Source of the DNA: an uncultured Lachnospiraceae bacterium
Lineage (GTDB): Bacteria; Bacillota; Clostridia; Lachnospirales; Lachnospiraceae
Direction of reading: 5' to 3'
NCBI GenBank assembly: GCA_910578405.1
Contig: CAJTQO010000013.1
Coordinates: forward strand, 1-64,000
Length of the DNA: 64,000 nt
Shown here: positions 26,487 through 36,547 of the stretch, in pieces
Position numbering within the stretch: position 1 is the stretch's first letter
How the letters are laid out: each line of letters opens with the position of its first letter
Translations under genes and position numbers: made by a program
Notes under the pieces: model-generated
Seen by the model: the letters and a program-made list of their open reading frames with translations, nothing else
Databases searched by the model: none
What the model was told of the DNA's origin: nothing

Positions 26487-26549
26487 CTAGGGCGTGTTTG
26501 CATATTGCTTTCTGGCAGATGTAGGAATGAATATTCAAACACGCTCTAG
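26487..26549 (+). repeat. Dispersed palindromic repeat, short copy B
   Basis: A 63-base element begins CTAGGGCGTGTTTG and ends CAAACACGCTCTAG, with one mismatch in the 14-base ends. It equals the first ~35 and last ~27 bases of the longer copy at 58470 joined directly, so it is an internally deleted form. It would fold into one long hairpin in the leader upstream of miaB. Confidence 0.85.
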
Positions 26550-26566
26550 GGAAGAGGAATTGCAAA

Positions 26567-28030
26567 ATGGGGCAAAATGACGAAATAAAAAAATTAATGG
26601 AAGCGCAAGATTTGATGTTACCGCCGCCAGGACAGGAACCACAGCGGCAGCATTATTTTATAAAAAAATGCCGGGAAATCATTAGGGCAAAGTCGGATAA
26701 AATGGGGCGTCCGCTAACGGCATGTTCCGTATGTATGGGCTGTCAAATGAATGCCAGGGACAGTGAAAAGCTGATAGGGATTCTGGAGCAGGCAGGCTAT
26801 CAGATGACAGAAGATGAAAATGCGGATTTTGTCATTTACAATACTTGCACCGTAAGGGACAACGCGAACCAGAAGGTGTATGGCAGGCTGGGCGTGTTAA
26901 ATGGCATGAAAAAGAAAAATCCCCATATGCGGATTGCTCTTTGCGGCTGTATGATGCAGGAAGAAAGCGTTATTCAAAAAATAAAGAAAAGCTACCGTTT
27001 TGTGGATTTGATTTTTGGCACCCACAATATTTTCAAATTTCCGGAACTTTTGTATAGGATGTTAGAATCGGATGGAAGGGTCATTGATATATGGCAGTCT
27101 ACAGACCAGATTGTGGAGGATTTGCCCATTGTACGGAAATATCCCTTCAAATCCGGCGTCAATGTTATGTTTGGCTGCAACAATTTTTGCAGTTATTGCA
27201 TTGTGCCTTATGTCAGAGGACGGGAACGGAGCCGCAGGCCGAAAGATATCCTGCGGGAGATCGTACAACTGGCAGCGGATGGCGTAGTGGAGGTTATGCT
27301 CCTTGGACAGAATGTAAATTCTTATGGTAAGAATTTAGAAGAATCTGTAAGTTTTGCAGAGCTTCTGCGGGAAGTGGAGAAAATTGATGGTCTGGAGCGT
27401 ATCCGATTTATGACATCCCATCCCAAAGACTTGTCCGATGAACTTATCCAGGTAATGAAGGAGTCCCAAAAAATATGCAGACACCTGCATCTTCCGCTCC
27501 AATCCGGTTCCACCCGGATTTTGCAGGCTATGAACCGCCGCTATACAAAAGAGCAGTATCTGGAGCTTGCATGGAAAATACGACGGGAAATACCTGATAT
27601 TGCGATTACTACGGATATTATTGTAGGGTTTCCAGGGGAAACTTTAGAGGATGTGGAGGAAACCATAGATGTGGTGCGGCAGGTAAAGTTTGAAAATGCG
27701 TTTACGTTCCTGTATTCCAAAAGGACAGGGACTCCTGCAGCCGCCATGGAAAACCAGACGCCGGAGGCCGTGGCAAAAGAAGGGTTTGACAAACTGCTGA
27801 AAGTGGTGCAGGATACGGCAAGGGAGCGGGTGGCTTTGCTGCAGGGGCAAACCTTGCCTGCGCTGGCAGAAGAGGTAAACAGCCAGGATGTTTCTTTGCT
27901 GACCGGACGGCTTTCCAATAATACCATTGTGCATTTTCCCGGCGATGCTTCTATGATTGGGAAAATCATGGATGTACGGTTGGAAGCTTGTCATGGGTTT
28001 TATTATGTGGGAAAAGCGGTACAGGTTTGA
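26567..28030 (+). CDS. miaB: tRNA-2-methylthio-N6-dimethylallyladenosine synthase
   Basis: MiaB adds the methylthio group to i6A37 of tRNAs after MiaA has prenylated it; miaA is encoded about 5 kb downstream. The 487-residue product has the MTTase N-terminal Cys in GCQMNARDSEK (C59), plus CTVRDNANQK and CGCMMQ. The radical SAM motif CX3CX2C is in GCNNFCSYCIVPYVRGRE (C204, C208, C211). A TRAM domain ends the protein. About 50 extra N-terminal residues carry two more Cys (C53, C56). That extension is known in Clostridial members. Confidence 0.97.
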   Translation: MGQNDEIKKLMEAQDLMLPPPGQEPQRQHYFIKKCREIIRAKSDKMGRPLTACSVCMGCQMNARDSEKLIGILEQAGYQMTEDENADFVIYNTCTVRDNANQKVYGRLGVLNGMKKKNPHMRIALCGCMMQEESVIQKIKKSYRFVDLIFGTHNIFKFPELLYRMLESDGRVIDIWQSTDQIVEDLPIVRKYPFKSGVNVMFGCNNFCSYCIVPYVRGRERSRRPKDILREIVQLAADGVVEVMLLGQNVNSYGKNLEESVSFAELLREVEKIDGLERIRFMTSHPKDLSDELIQVMKESQKICRHLHLPLQSGSTRILQAMNRRYTKEQYLELAWKIRREIPDIAITTDIIVGFPGETLEDVEETIDVVRQVKFENAFTFLYSKRTGTPAAAMENQTPEAVAKEGFDKLLKVVQDTARERVALLQGQTLPALAEEVNSQDVSLLTGRLSNNTIVHFPGDASMIGKIMDVRLEACHGFYYVGKAVQV

Positions 28031-28092
28031 AAAGCTTAGGATTGCAGAAACGAATGGGAAAGATAGAAGCACGAATTTAAAGGAGAACAAAA

Positions 28093-30744
28093 GTGGCTGA
28101 ATTAACGCCTATGATGCAACAATACATGGAGACGAAAAAGGAATACAGCGATTGTATTCTTTTTTATCGGCTCGGTGATTTTTATGAGATGTTTTATGAG
28201 GATGCGCTGACTGCCTCTAAAGAACTGGAGATTACCCTGACAGGGAAAAATTGCGGACAGGAGGAACGGGCGCCTATGTGCGGCGTTCCTTATCATGCTG
28301 TGGACAGTTATCTGACCAAGTTGGTTTCCAAAGGATATAAAGTGGCGATTTGTGAACAGGTGGAAGATCCGAAACAGGCAAAAGGGCTGGTAAAGCGGGA
28401 GGTAATCCGGATTGTAACGCCAGGGACAAACCTGAATGTGCAGTCTTTGGAAGAAACGAAAAACAATTATCTGATGAGCATTGCTTACTTGCCAAACAAA
28501 ATAGGGCTTTCCGTCGCCGATGTAACTACCGGGGATTATTATCTGACGGAATTGGAGGATACCCGGAAATTAATGGACGAAATCAATAAGTACATGCCGT
28601 CGGAGGTAATTTGCAACGATGCGTTTTTAGTCAGCGGCGTAGATATCGAAGATATGAGAGGACGGCTGAGAATTACCGTCAATGCCATTGAGTCCCATTA
28701 TTTCGATGATGATGCGTGCCGGAAATGTTTGATGAAGCATTTCCATGTACAGGCGCTGACCGGGCTAGGCGTTGAGGATTTCCCTACCGGCATGATTGCC
28801 GCCGGAGCATTGTTGCAGTATTTGTATGAAACGCAAAAGGACACTTCATTAGCCCATTTCACGCATTTGTATCCCTATTTGACGAACAAATATATGTTGT
28901 TGGACAGTTCTACCAGAAGGAACCTGGAGCTGACGGAAACGCTGCGGGAAAAGCAAAAAAGGGGTTCTTTGCTATGGGTCTTGGATAAAACAAAGACGGC
29001 GATGGGCGCGCGGACTTTACGCAGTTATATAGAACAGCCGCTGATTGATTTGAAGGAAATTGCCAGTAGACAGGACGCTATTGAAGCTTTATGCAGCCAT
29101 GCAGTGACCAGGGATGAAATCCGGGAATATTTACACCCAGTGTACGATTTGGAGCGTTTGTTGGGAAAAATCAGCTATAAAACGGCCAACCCCAGGGATT
29201 TGATTGCTTTACGCAATTCCCTGGAGATGCTGCCTCATATTAAAACGGCGCTGGGAGAGCTGGAAGGCGGGCTGTTAGCAAAGCTCAACCAAGATATGGA
29301 TGCATTGGAAGACATTTATGCGTTGATTGACCATTCCATTATAGAAGAGCCGCCCATTACGGTACGGGAAGGCGGCATCATCCGGGAAGGCTTTGATGAA
29401 ACCATCGACAGCCTGCGTCATGCGAAAACGGAAGGGAAGAACTGGCTGGCGGCTCTGGAAGAGGAAGACCGGGAACGGACTGGCATTAAGAACTTGCGGA
29501 TTAAGTACAACAAGGTATTTGGCTATTATTTTGAAGTGACCAATTCTTATCTGAGCCTGGTGCCGGAGGACTATATCCGCAAGCAGACGCTGACCAATGC
29601 AGAACGTTTTACCACACCCCGTTTAAAGGAATTGGAGGATACTATTCTGAATGCGGAGGACAAGCTGTATTCCCTGGAATATGATATGTTCTGCAAAATC
29701 AGGGACAGCATTGCCGCCGAAATTGAGCGAATCCAGCGCACCGCTAAGGCAATCGCGGCATTGGATGTATTTGCCTCTCTTTCCTTAGTGGCGGAGCGCA
29801 ACCAATACATACGTCCGAAAATCAATGAAAAAGGGGTAATCCATATCAAAAACGGCCGCCATCCAGTGGTGGAAAAAGTGATTGTGAATGATATGTTTAT
29901 TTCCAATGATACATATTTAGATAATAATAAAAACTGCATAGCCGTCATTACCGGGCCGAACATGGCAGGAAAGTCCACTTATATGCGGCAGACGGCGCTG
30001 ATAACGCTCATGGCGCAAATTGGCAGTTTTGTGCCTGCCTCCCATGCGGATTTGTGTGTGGTGGACCGCATTTTTACAAGGGTTGGGGCATCGGATGACC
30101 TGGCCAGCGGACAGAGTACTTTTATGGTGGAAATGAACGAAGTGGCCAACATTTTGCGCAATGCCACTTCGAAAAGCCTGCTGGTTTTGGATGAAATCGG
30201 AAGGGGGACTTCCACCTTTGACGGGTTGAGCATTGCATGGGCAGTGATTGAACATATCAGCAACCGGAAGATTTTAGGGGCAAAGACGCTGTTTGCCACC
30301 CATTACCATGAACTGACGGAACTGGAAGGCAAGATGAATAATGTCAACAATTATTGCATTGCCGTGAAAGAAAAAGGAGATGACATTGTTTTTCTGCGTA
30401 AAATTGTCAAAGGCGGAGCGGATAAAAGCTACGGAATCCAGGTGGCGCGGCTGGCAGGGGTGCCGGATATGGTTATTGACCGGGCAAAGGAAATCGTGGA
30501 ACAGTTGAGTGACAACGATATTACGCAGAAGGTGCAAAGCATCGCCATCCAGCATAAAACGGAGAAAAAAAGTGCGGTAAAGAAATACGATGATGTGGAT
30601 TTGGAGCAGATTTCCTTTCTGGATACGGTCAGCGATGCTGACGTGCTAAAGGAGCTGATGGAGGTGGACGTAACCAACCTTACGCCATTGGATGCGCTGA
30701 ATACTTTGTACCGGCTGCAGAATAAATTGAAAAACCGTTGGTGA
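28093..30744 (+). CDS. mutS: DNA mismatch repair protein MutS
   Basis: MutS recognises base mismatches and short loops. The 883-residue product has the mismatch-reading FYEMFYEDA near residue 30 (the Phe-x-Glu type), then connector, lever and clamp domains. The ATPase has Walker A GPNMAGKST (residues 621-629), LLVLDEIGRGTSTFDG and THYHEL. The C-terminal region is complete. Translation starts at GTG 28093 after AAAGGAGA. It lies 35 bases before mutL; the two act together. Confidence 0.98.
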   Translation: MAELTPMMQQYMETKKEYSDCILFYRLGDFYEMFYEDALTASKELEITLTGKNCGQEERAPMCGVPYHAVDSYLTKLVSKGYKVAICEQVEDPKQAKGLVKREVIRIVTPGTNLNVQSLEETKNNYLMSIAYLPNKIGLSVADVTTGDYYLTELEDTRKLMDEINKYMPSEVICNDAFLVSGVDIEDMRGRLRITVNAIESHYFDDDACRKCLMKHFHVQALTGLGVEDFPTGMIAAGALLQYLYETQKDTSLAHFTHLYPYLTNKYMLLDSSTRRNLELTETLREKQKRGSLLWVLDKTKTAMGARTLRSYIEQPLIDLKEIASRQDAIEALCSHAVTRDEIREYLHPVYDLERLLGKISYKTANPRDLIALRNSLEMLPHIKTALGELEGGLLAKLNQDMDALEDIYALIDHSIIEEPPITVREGGIIREGFDETIDSLRHAKTEGKNWLAALEEEDRERTGIKNLRIKYNKVFGYYFEVTNSYLSLVPEDYIRKQTLTNAERFTTPRLKELEDTILNAEDKLYSLEYDMFCKIRDSIAAEIERIQRTAKAIAALDVFASLSLVAERNQYIRPKINEKGVIHIKNGRHPVVEKVIVNDMFISNDTYLDNNKNCIAVITGPNMAGKSTYMRQTALITLMAQIGSFVPASHADLCVVDRIFTRVGASDDLASGQSTFMVEMNEVANILRNATSKSLLVLDEIGRGTSTFDGLSIAWAVIEHISNRKILGAKTLFATHYHELTELEGKMNNVNNYCIAVKEKGDDIVFLRKIVKGGADKSYGIQVARLAGVPDMVIDRAKEIVEQLSDNDITQKVQSIAIQHKTEKKSAVKKYDDVDLEQISFLDTVSDADVLKELMEVDVTNLTPLDALNTLYRLQNKLKNRW

Positions 30745-30779
30745 TATGGAAAACAGACAGTGGAATAAGGAGGCTGTGG

Positions 30780-33044
30780 ATGGCACAAATCAATGTATTA
30801 AGCAAGGAAACCATTGATAAAATTGCGGCAGGAGAGGTGGTGGAACGTCCGGCCAGCGTGGTGAAGGAGCTGTTGGAAAATGCTGTGGATGCGGGAGCCA
30901 GGGCTATTACGGTGGAAATTAAGGAGGGTGGCATTTCCTTTATCCGTGTGACGGACAATGGCTGTGGGATGGAACATGCACAGGCGCCCAAAGCTTTTTT
31001 AAGACATGCCACGAGCAAAATCCGTACGGCAAATGATTTGTCCCATATCGCCAGCCTTGGTTTCCGGGGAGAAGCGTTGTCCAGCATAGCCGCTGTATCC
31101 AGGGTGGAATTGATTACCAAAACCGCCGGGGAGCTGACCGGGCTCCGTTACCGGATTGAGGGTGGGGAAGAGGTGGAAGCGGAAGAAGTCGGGGCTCCGG
31201 ATGGAACCACTTTTCTTATCCGCAATTTATTTTTTAATACTCCGGTACGGAAAAAATTCCTCAAGCAGCCACAGACGGAAGGGGGATATGTATCAGACTT
31301 GATGGAGCATATGGCGTTGGCGACCCCTGACATTTCCTTCCAATATATCAACAACGGGCAGGTGCGTTTTCATACTTCCGGCAACGGTGATCTGCGGGAA
31401 ATTATTTACCGGATTTACGGACGGGATATTTCCTGCGCCCTGCTTCCCATAGATGTGACGCAACAGGGGATTCATATGGAAGGTTTTCTTGGGAAACCGG
31501 AAATTAACCGTGCAAACCGGAATTTCGAAATTTATTTTGTAAACGGACGTTTTATTAAAAGCAATCTTGTCAGCAAGGCAATGGAAGAAGGATACCGGAA
31601 ATATGTGATGCAGCACAAATTCCCTTTTGCCGTGCTGCATTTTCATATTGACGCAGGGGAGGTTGACGTGAATGTACATCCTACTAAAATGGAAGTGCGT
31701 TTTACTAACCAGCCTGTGTTATACAATTTTATTGCCAGTCAGGTGGAGGAGGCGCTGCATCAGGTGGAACTGATACCGGAAGTGTCCCTGTCCAAGCCGG
31801 AAAGAAAAACAGGCAAAACTCTTCCTGCCGGGACCTTGCCGGAACCCTTTGAAAAAAAGCGGGCAGCGAAGGCAGAGGGGGCTTCTTTTGCCCATGTAAA
31901 AGCGGGCGCGGCGGAAGGTGAAACAATAAGCGCAAAAGCAGAGGATAATGCATTAAAGGGCGAAACTATTCCGGCAGTTGGAAGCGCGGTGGAAAGCCAG
32001 GCAAAAAAAACAGGCGCCGATACATATGGGGAAGCAGAAAGCCAGGAAAGCGGCATAGGGAAAAACAGCGCAAAATGGCGGGAATTCAGAAATTATACAG
32101 CGGAAAGAGCAAATGAAAAAAATGCGGAAAGCATAGCAAAAGAATATTTACCGGAAGAAAATAAAACATACAGTGGAGCAGCGGAGCAAGCAGTGGCCCA
32201 AGGAATGCGGTATACGGTCCCTGCACATGCTGGTTTTGTATCTGCAGGAACGAAGGGCATGGGAGCGGAGACAGAAACTGAAACTGAGAGTTCCATGGAA
32301 CCAGAAGGAGAGTCTTTTTTTGTGGATCAACGCATCATGCCTAAAAAGGAGGAACTTTCACAAAGGGCGGATGCAGCGTCAGAGGCGGAAGTTTCGGAGC
32401 ATAATTCTGTTGAAAAACCGGAACAGCTTAATTTTTTTGAGGAGAAACTGCTGACGCAGGAAGCGAAGGGAAATTACCAGATATTAGGGCAGATTTTTCA
32501 TACATACTGGTTGATTGCTTTTCATGATAAGCTGTTTATTGTGGATCAACATGCGGCGCATGAAAAGGTAAAGTATGAACGTTTTATGAAGCGTTTGGAA
32601 GAGCGTAATGTAGAGTCCCAGATGTTAAACCCTCCGGTTATTGTGACTTTGACAGGGAAGGAAGAAGCCGTGTTAAAAGAGTCTGCCGGGGTATTTTCCG
32701 AAATGGGGTTTGAGATTGAGGCATTTGGCGGCAATGAATATGCACTGCGCAGTGTTCCGGCCGAGTTGTATGGCTGCAGCGAAAGCGGGCTGTTTAAGGA
32801 AATGCTGGATGAACTGACAGAGGGGGATATTCATGGCGCGCCTGCGGTTGTCCGGCAGAGAATCGCCACTATGGCGTGTAAAGCGGCGGTAAAGGGGAAC
32901 ACTTCTTTTGACTGCGCCGGGATGGAGGCATTGATGGAACAGTTGCTTGCCCTAGAGGATCCTTATCATTGCCCGCATGGGAGGCCGACGATTATCTCTA
33001 TGAGCAAATATGAGATTGAGAAGAAGTTTAAGAGGATTGTATAA
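30780..33044 (+). CDS. mutL: DNA mismatch repair protein MutL (endonuclease type)
   Basis: The 754-residue protein couples MutS recognition to strand incision. The N-terminal GHKL ATPase has ELLENAVDAGA, DNGCGM and LGFRGEAL. A long, poorly conserved Ala/Glu/Ser-rich linker spans about residues 345-560. The C-terminal domain has the endonuclease metal motif DQHAAHEKVKYE (D589 to E595), as expected in bacteria without MutH. CPHGRP near the end completes the site. The ATG at 30780 has AAGGAGG six bases upstream; the longer frame from 30738 is rejected. Confidence 0.97.
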   Translation: MAQINVLSKETIDKIAAGEVVERPASVVKELLENAVDAGARAITVEIKEGGISFIRVTDNGCGMEHAQAPKAFLRHATSKIRTANDLSHIASLGFRGEALSSIAAVSRVELITKTAGELTGLRYRIEGGEEVEAEEVGAPDGTTFLIRNLFFNTPVRKKFLKQPQTEGGYVSDLMEHMALATPDISFQYINNGQVRFHTSGNGDLREIIYRIYGRDISCALLPIDVTQQGIHMEGFLGKPEINRANRNFEIYFVNGRFIKSNLVSKAMEEGYRKYVMQHKFPFAVLHFHIDAGEVDVNVHPTKMEVRFTNQPVLYNFIASQVEEALHQVELIPEVSLSKPERKTGKTLPAGTLPEPFEKKRAAKAEGASFAHVKAGAAEGETISAKAEDNALKGETIPAVGSAVESQAKKTGADTYGEAESQESGIGKNSAKWREFRNYTAERANEKNAESIAKEYLPEENKTYSGAAEQAVAQGMRYTVPAHAGFVSAGTKGMGAETETETESSMEPEGESFFVDQRIMPKKEELSQRADAASEAEVSEHNSVEKPEQLNFFEEKLLTQEAKGNYQILGQIFHTYWLIAFHDKLFIVDQHAAHEKVKYERFMKRLEERNVESQMLNPPVIVTLTGKEEAVLKESAGVFSEMGFEIEAFGGNEYALRSVPAELYGCSESGLFKEMLDELTEGDIHGAPAVVRQRIATMACKAAVKGNTSFDCAGMEALMEQLLALEDPYHCPHGRPTIISMSKYEIEKKFKRIV

Positions 33045-33127
33045 AGAAGGACAGCGCAAGGAAAGATAGCAGTGAAGGAAACAAGAAAGAAATTTAGGAA
33101 GGAAATGGTTCTGGAAGGGATTATCGA

Positions 33128-34093
33128 ATGGACAAAAAAGCGGCGAAACATCCACTTATTATTTTAGCAGGCCCTACTGCAGTAGGAAAAACAGCTCTTT
33201 CCTTAAAGCTGGCAAAGGCAGTGGACGGGGAGATTATTTCTGCGGATTCCATGCAGGTATACCGACATATGGATATTGGATCGGCAAAAATTAGGCCAGA
33301 GGAGAGGGAAGGAATACCTCATCATTTGATTGACATATTGGAGCCGGAAGAGGAATTTCATGTAGTGCGTTTCCAGCAGATGGCAAAGGACACGCTGGCC
33401 GGGATTTATAGAAGGGGACGGGTTCCGGCGCTAGTGGGCGGGACAGGGTTTTATATCCAGGCGGTTTTATATGATATTGATTTTAGGGAAAATGATGAGG
33501 GCAGGGCGCTGCGGCAGGAATTGGAAGAGATAGCGGTCAGAAAGGGAAATGCCTGCCTGCATTCTATGCTGGAAGAGGTAGATCCCATGTCGGCAAGGGC
33601 AATTCATGAAAATAATGTGAAGCGGGTAATCCGGGCGCTGGAGTTCTACAAATTGACCGGGCAGAAGATTTCCGAACACAATGAAACGGAGAGGCAAAAA
33701 GAAGCGGCTTATGACGCCTGTTATTTTGTGCTGACGGATAAGAGGGAAAAGCTTTATTCCAATATTGAAGAACGGGTGGATAATATGTTAGCTTCTGGGC
33801 TGGTGGAAGAGGTGGAAGCTTTGCGGGATATGGGCTGCACCAAGGATATGGTTTCCATGCAGGGGCTTGGATATAAAGAAATTTTAAGCTATCTGGAAGG
33901 CGAGGTTTCCTTAGAGCGGGCGGTGTATTTGATAAAGAGGGACACCAGGCATTTTGCCAAACGGCAGTTGACGTGGTTTCGCAGGGAAAAGGATGTCGTA
34001 TGGATTCATAAGGATGATTTTCATTACGATGAGGACGCTATGCTGGAGTTTATGTTGGATTATTTTCGAAAAAATGGTTTAAAAGCATTGTAA
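33128..34093 (+). CDS. miaA: tRNA dimethylallyltransferase
   Basis: MiaA attaches the dimethylallyl group to A37 of tRNAs reading UNN codons. The 321-residue product has the P-loop LAGPTAVGKTALS (residues ~13-25), DSMQVYRHMDIGSAKI with the catalytic Asp, then GGTGFYIQAVLY. KRVIRALEFY follows, with late QGLGYKEI and TRHFAKRQLTWFR. It lies 83 bases after mutL, in the mutS-mutL-miaA order common in bacteria. Confidence 0.97.
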   Translation: MDKKAAKHPLIILAGPTAVGKTALSLKLAKAVDGEIISADSMQVYRHMDIGSAKIRPEEREGIPHHLIDILEPEEEFHVVRFQQMAKDTLAGIYRRGRVPALVGGTGFYIQAVLYDIDFRENDEGRALRQELEEIAVRKGNACLHSMLEEVDPMSARAIHENNVKRVIRALEFYKLTGQKISEHNETERQKEAAYDACYFVLTDKREKLYSNIEERVDNMLASGLVEEVEALRDMGCTKDMVSMQGLGYKEILSYLEGEVSLERAVYLIKRDTRHFAKRQLTWFRREKDVVWIHKDDFHYDEDAMLEFMLDYFRKNGLKAL

Positions 34094-34128
34094 GAGGAAT
34101 GGTTTCAGGACAAAGAAGGAGTAAAAAA

Positions 34129-35448
34129 TTGCAGAGTATGGAATGGGAACAAGGAAAAGAAATGTACCGTGCATTGGGAATTTCCGAAAAGGTGTTTTTA
34201 TTTGGAAATAAGGTATTGGAAGGGCTTGGTGGACGTTTTGAAGCCATTGACCGTGTGGCGGAGTATAATCAATTAAAGGTGTTGAAGGCAATGCAGGAAG
34301 CAAAGGTCAGCGAAGCCTGTCTTTTGGGTACAACAGGATATGGGTACAACGATTTGGGCAGGGATACGCTGGAAGCGGTGTATGCGGGGATTTTCCAAAC
34401 GCAGGACGCTTTGGTCCGGCCGCAGATTACATGCGGGACCCATGCGTTGGCGTTGGCCTTGATGAGTAACTTAAGACCGGGGGATGAATTGCTTTCTCCG
34501 GTGGGGAAACCCTATGATACATTGGAAGAGGTAATCGGCATCCGTCCGTCCAGAGGCTCTCTGGCAGAATATGGCATTACATACAAACAGGTGGAGCTGC
34601 TTGCGGATGGCAGTTTTGACTATGATGGAATCCGCCAGGCTCTCAACAGCCGGACGAAAATGGTTACGATTCAGCGTTCCAAAGGATATCAGACACGGCC
34701 TACGCTTTCTGTGGCAGCCATTGGGGAGCTGATTGCTTTTTTGAAAGGGATAAAGCCGGATTTGATTTGTATGGTGGATAATTGTTACGGGGAATTTGTG
34801 GAGCTGCAGGAACCTTCCCAGGTGGGGGCTGACATGGTGGTAGGCTCCCTGATTAAAAACCCAGGCGGCGGGCTTGCGCCTACCGGAGGATACATTGCGG
34901 GGAAAAAGGAGTGCGTGGAAAATGCAGCCTGTCGTTTAACGTCTCCTGGCCTGGCCAAGGAGGTGGGGGCTTCTCTTGGCATGACGGCTTCTTTTTATCA
35001 GGGGCTTTTCTTGGCGCCTACGGTGACAGCCAGCGCTTTGAAGGGAGCTATTTTTGCAGCTAATATTTATGAGCGGCTGGGTTTTTCCGTAATTCCGGAC
35101 GCAAGGGAACAGAGGCATGATATTATACAGGCGGTGACGTTTGGAACGCCGCAAGGCGTGGTGGCGTTTTGCAAAGGAATACAGGCCGCGGCTCCTGTGG
35201 ACAGTTTTGTTACGCCGCAGCCATGGGATATGCCTGGCTATGACAGTCAGGTTATTATGGCTGCAGGGGCTTTTGTGTCCGGTTCTTCCATTGAATTATC
35301 TGCAGACGGCCCTATCAAACCGCCCTATGCGGTTTATTTCCAGGGAGGTCTGACTTGGCCTCATGCTAAATTCGGTATTTTAAAGTCCCTGCAGCAGTTG
35401 GTAGGGGACGGCGTGGTTGCTTTGTCAGATTCTGTTGAAAACTTTTAA
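34129..35448 (+). CDS. Methionine gamma-lyase-like PLP enzyme (YnbB family)
   Basis: The 439-residue product belongs to the PLP-dependent family once called aluminium resistance proteins, present next to miaA in many Firmicutes (ynbB in Bacillus). Landmarks are TTGYGYNDLGRDTLE, PQITCGTHALALAL, the Asp in MVDNCYGEFVE, and GSLIKNPGGGLAPTGGYIAG, which contains the PLP Lys. The true substrate is not settled. AAGGAG (34116-34121) is seven bases before TTG 34129, so that start is favoured; ATG 34099 in the same frame has no spaced ribosome binding site. Confidence 0.88.
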   Translation: MQSMEWEQGKEMYRALGISEKVFLFGNKVLEGLGGRFEAIDRVAEYNQLKVLKAMQEAKVSEACLLGTTGYGYNDLGRDTLEAVYAGIFQTQDALVRPQITCGTHALALALMSNLRPGDELLSPVGKPYDTLEEVIGIRPSRGSLAEYGITYKQVELLADGSFDYDGIRQALNSRTKMVTIQRSKGYQTRPTLSVAAIGELIAFLKGIKPDLICMVDNCYGEFVELQEPSQVGADMVVGSLIKNPGGGLAPTGGYIAGKKECVENAACRLTSPGLAKEVGASLGMTASFYQGLFLAPTVTASALKGAIFAANIYERLGFSVIPDAREQRHDIIQAVTFGTPQGVVAFCKGIQAAAPVDSFVTPQPWDMPGYDSQVIMAAGAFVSGSSIELSADGPIKPPYAVYFQGGLTWPHAKFGILKSLQQLVGDGVVALSDSVENF

Positions 35449-35522
35449 AAAAATTAATTGGAAATTTATGTACAGGAAAACTGATATGTGTTAAGATGGA
35501 TAATGCAGATAGGAGGCAGTTT

Positions 35523-35762
35523 ATGCGGAACAGAAAAACATGGACATGTTTTTTACTGATTCTTGCCGGTATTGTGCTGGGTGGTTTTATTGGCAGCCTG
35601 TTCCCGGATACTTGGGTTAATTATGGGCAGACATTTGGGCTGTCCAGTCCTCTTGTATTGGATTTGGGGATTTTAAGCATTACGTTCGGTCTTACCATCC
35701 GGATTACCATTGCCAGTATTCTTGGGATTTTATTAGGTATTGCCGTTTATCGGTTCCTATGA
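35523..35762 (+). CDS. Small membrane protein (DUF4321-like)
   Basis: A 79-residue protein with two membrane segments (about 8-28 and 50-75) separated by GSLFPDTWVNYGQTFGLSSPLVLDLGI. This form is found upstream of radC-mreB in Clostridia and is catalogued, I believe, as DUF4321. AGGAGG (35511-35516) precedes the ATG at 35523. The location suggests a link with cell-envelope genes, which is inference only. Confidence 0.8.
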   Translation: MRNRKTWTCFLLILAGIVLGGFIGSLFPDTWVNYGQTFGLSSPLVLDLGILSITFGLTIRITIASILGILLGIAVYRFL

Positions 35763-35859
35763 CAGGCAGGTTTTTCGATTGCCCGGAGAAGCAATTGGGA
35801 AAGCGTGGGATTTGGAGCAATTCAATGAAAAGGAAAGCGGCTGCACAGGCAAGGCGTTT

Positions 35860-36531
35860 ATGGCAGAGCAGGAACTGCCTTATGAGAAATTTTTGCGGCT
35901 TGGGGCCGGGGCTTTGACGGAGGCGGAACTTCTTGCCATTATTATACGCACCGGAACGCCGCAGCGTCCGGCTCTGGAAATCGGAAGGGAAATCTTAAAT
36001 CTGCCTTCCGTAAAGGAAGAGGGGTTAAACGGTCTTTACCATATAACGGTAAGGGAACTGACTGCCATCAAAGGGATAGGGGAAGTCAAGGCGGTGAAAA
36101 TCAAATGCCTGGCAGAGTTATCCATGCGTATGGCAATGCGCACGGCAAAGAAGGATTTGCAGTTTTTAAATCCTGCCACCGTAGCGGACTATTATATGGA
36201 ACGGCTGCGGCATGAACGGCGGGAACAGGTCCTGCTGTTACTGTTGAATGGCCGGAACGGTTTGCTGGGGGAAGAAGTGCTGTCCATCGGGACAATGAAG
36301 GCTTCCCTGCTTTCGCCGCGGGAAGTTTTTCTGGCGGCGTTGAAAATGCAGGCTGCTTATATTATGCTTTTGCATAACCATCCAAATGGCGACCCTTCGC
36401 CCAGCCGTCAGGATTTGGACGTAACGGAAGATATCAGGCAAATTGGCGTGATGATAGATATTCCGCTTATAGATCATATTATAATTGGGGATAACAAATA
36501 CATGAGCTTCAAAGAAGCCGGATTTTTATAG
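35860..36531 (+). CDS. radC: RadC-family JAB domain protein
   Basis: The product has an N-terminal helix-hairpin-helix region (LTAIKGIGEVKAVKI). A C-terminal JAB/MPN domain follows, with the metal motif HNHPNGDPSPSRQDLD. The usual length is about 225 residues, matching the ATG at 35860 (224 residues). The frame is open back to TTG 35740, inside the preceding gene, but that part has no family resemblance. Despite its name the family is not established as a repair protein. It lies 16 bases ahead of mreB, as in Bacillus. Confidence 0.9.
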   Translation: MAEQELPYEKFLRLGAGALTEAELLAIIIRTGTPQRPALEIGREILNLPSVKEEGLNGLYHITVRELTAIKGIGEVKAVKIKCLAELSMRMAMRTAKKDLQFLNPATVADYYMERLRHERREQVLLLLLNGRNGLLGEEVLSIGTMKASLLSPREVFLAALKMQAAYIMLLHNHPNGDPSPSRQDLDVTEDIRQIGVMIDIPLIDHIIIGDNKYMSFKEAGFL

Positions 36532-36547
36532 AAAGGGGTTTAGGCAC

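Noticed and set aside
35740..35859. 40-residue N-terminal extension of radC
   Set aside because: It overlaps the upstream membrane protein gene and is unlike RadC proteins; the ATG at 35860 gives the normal length.
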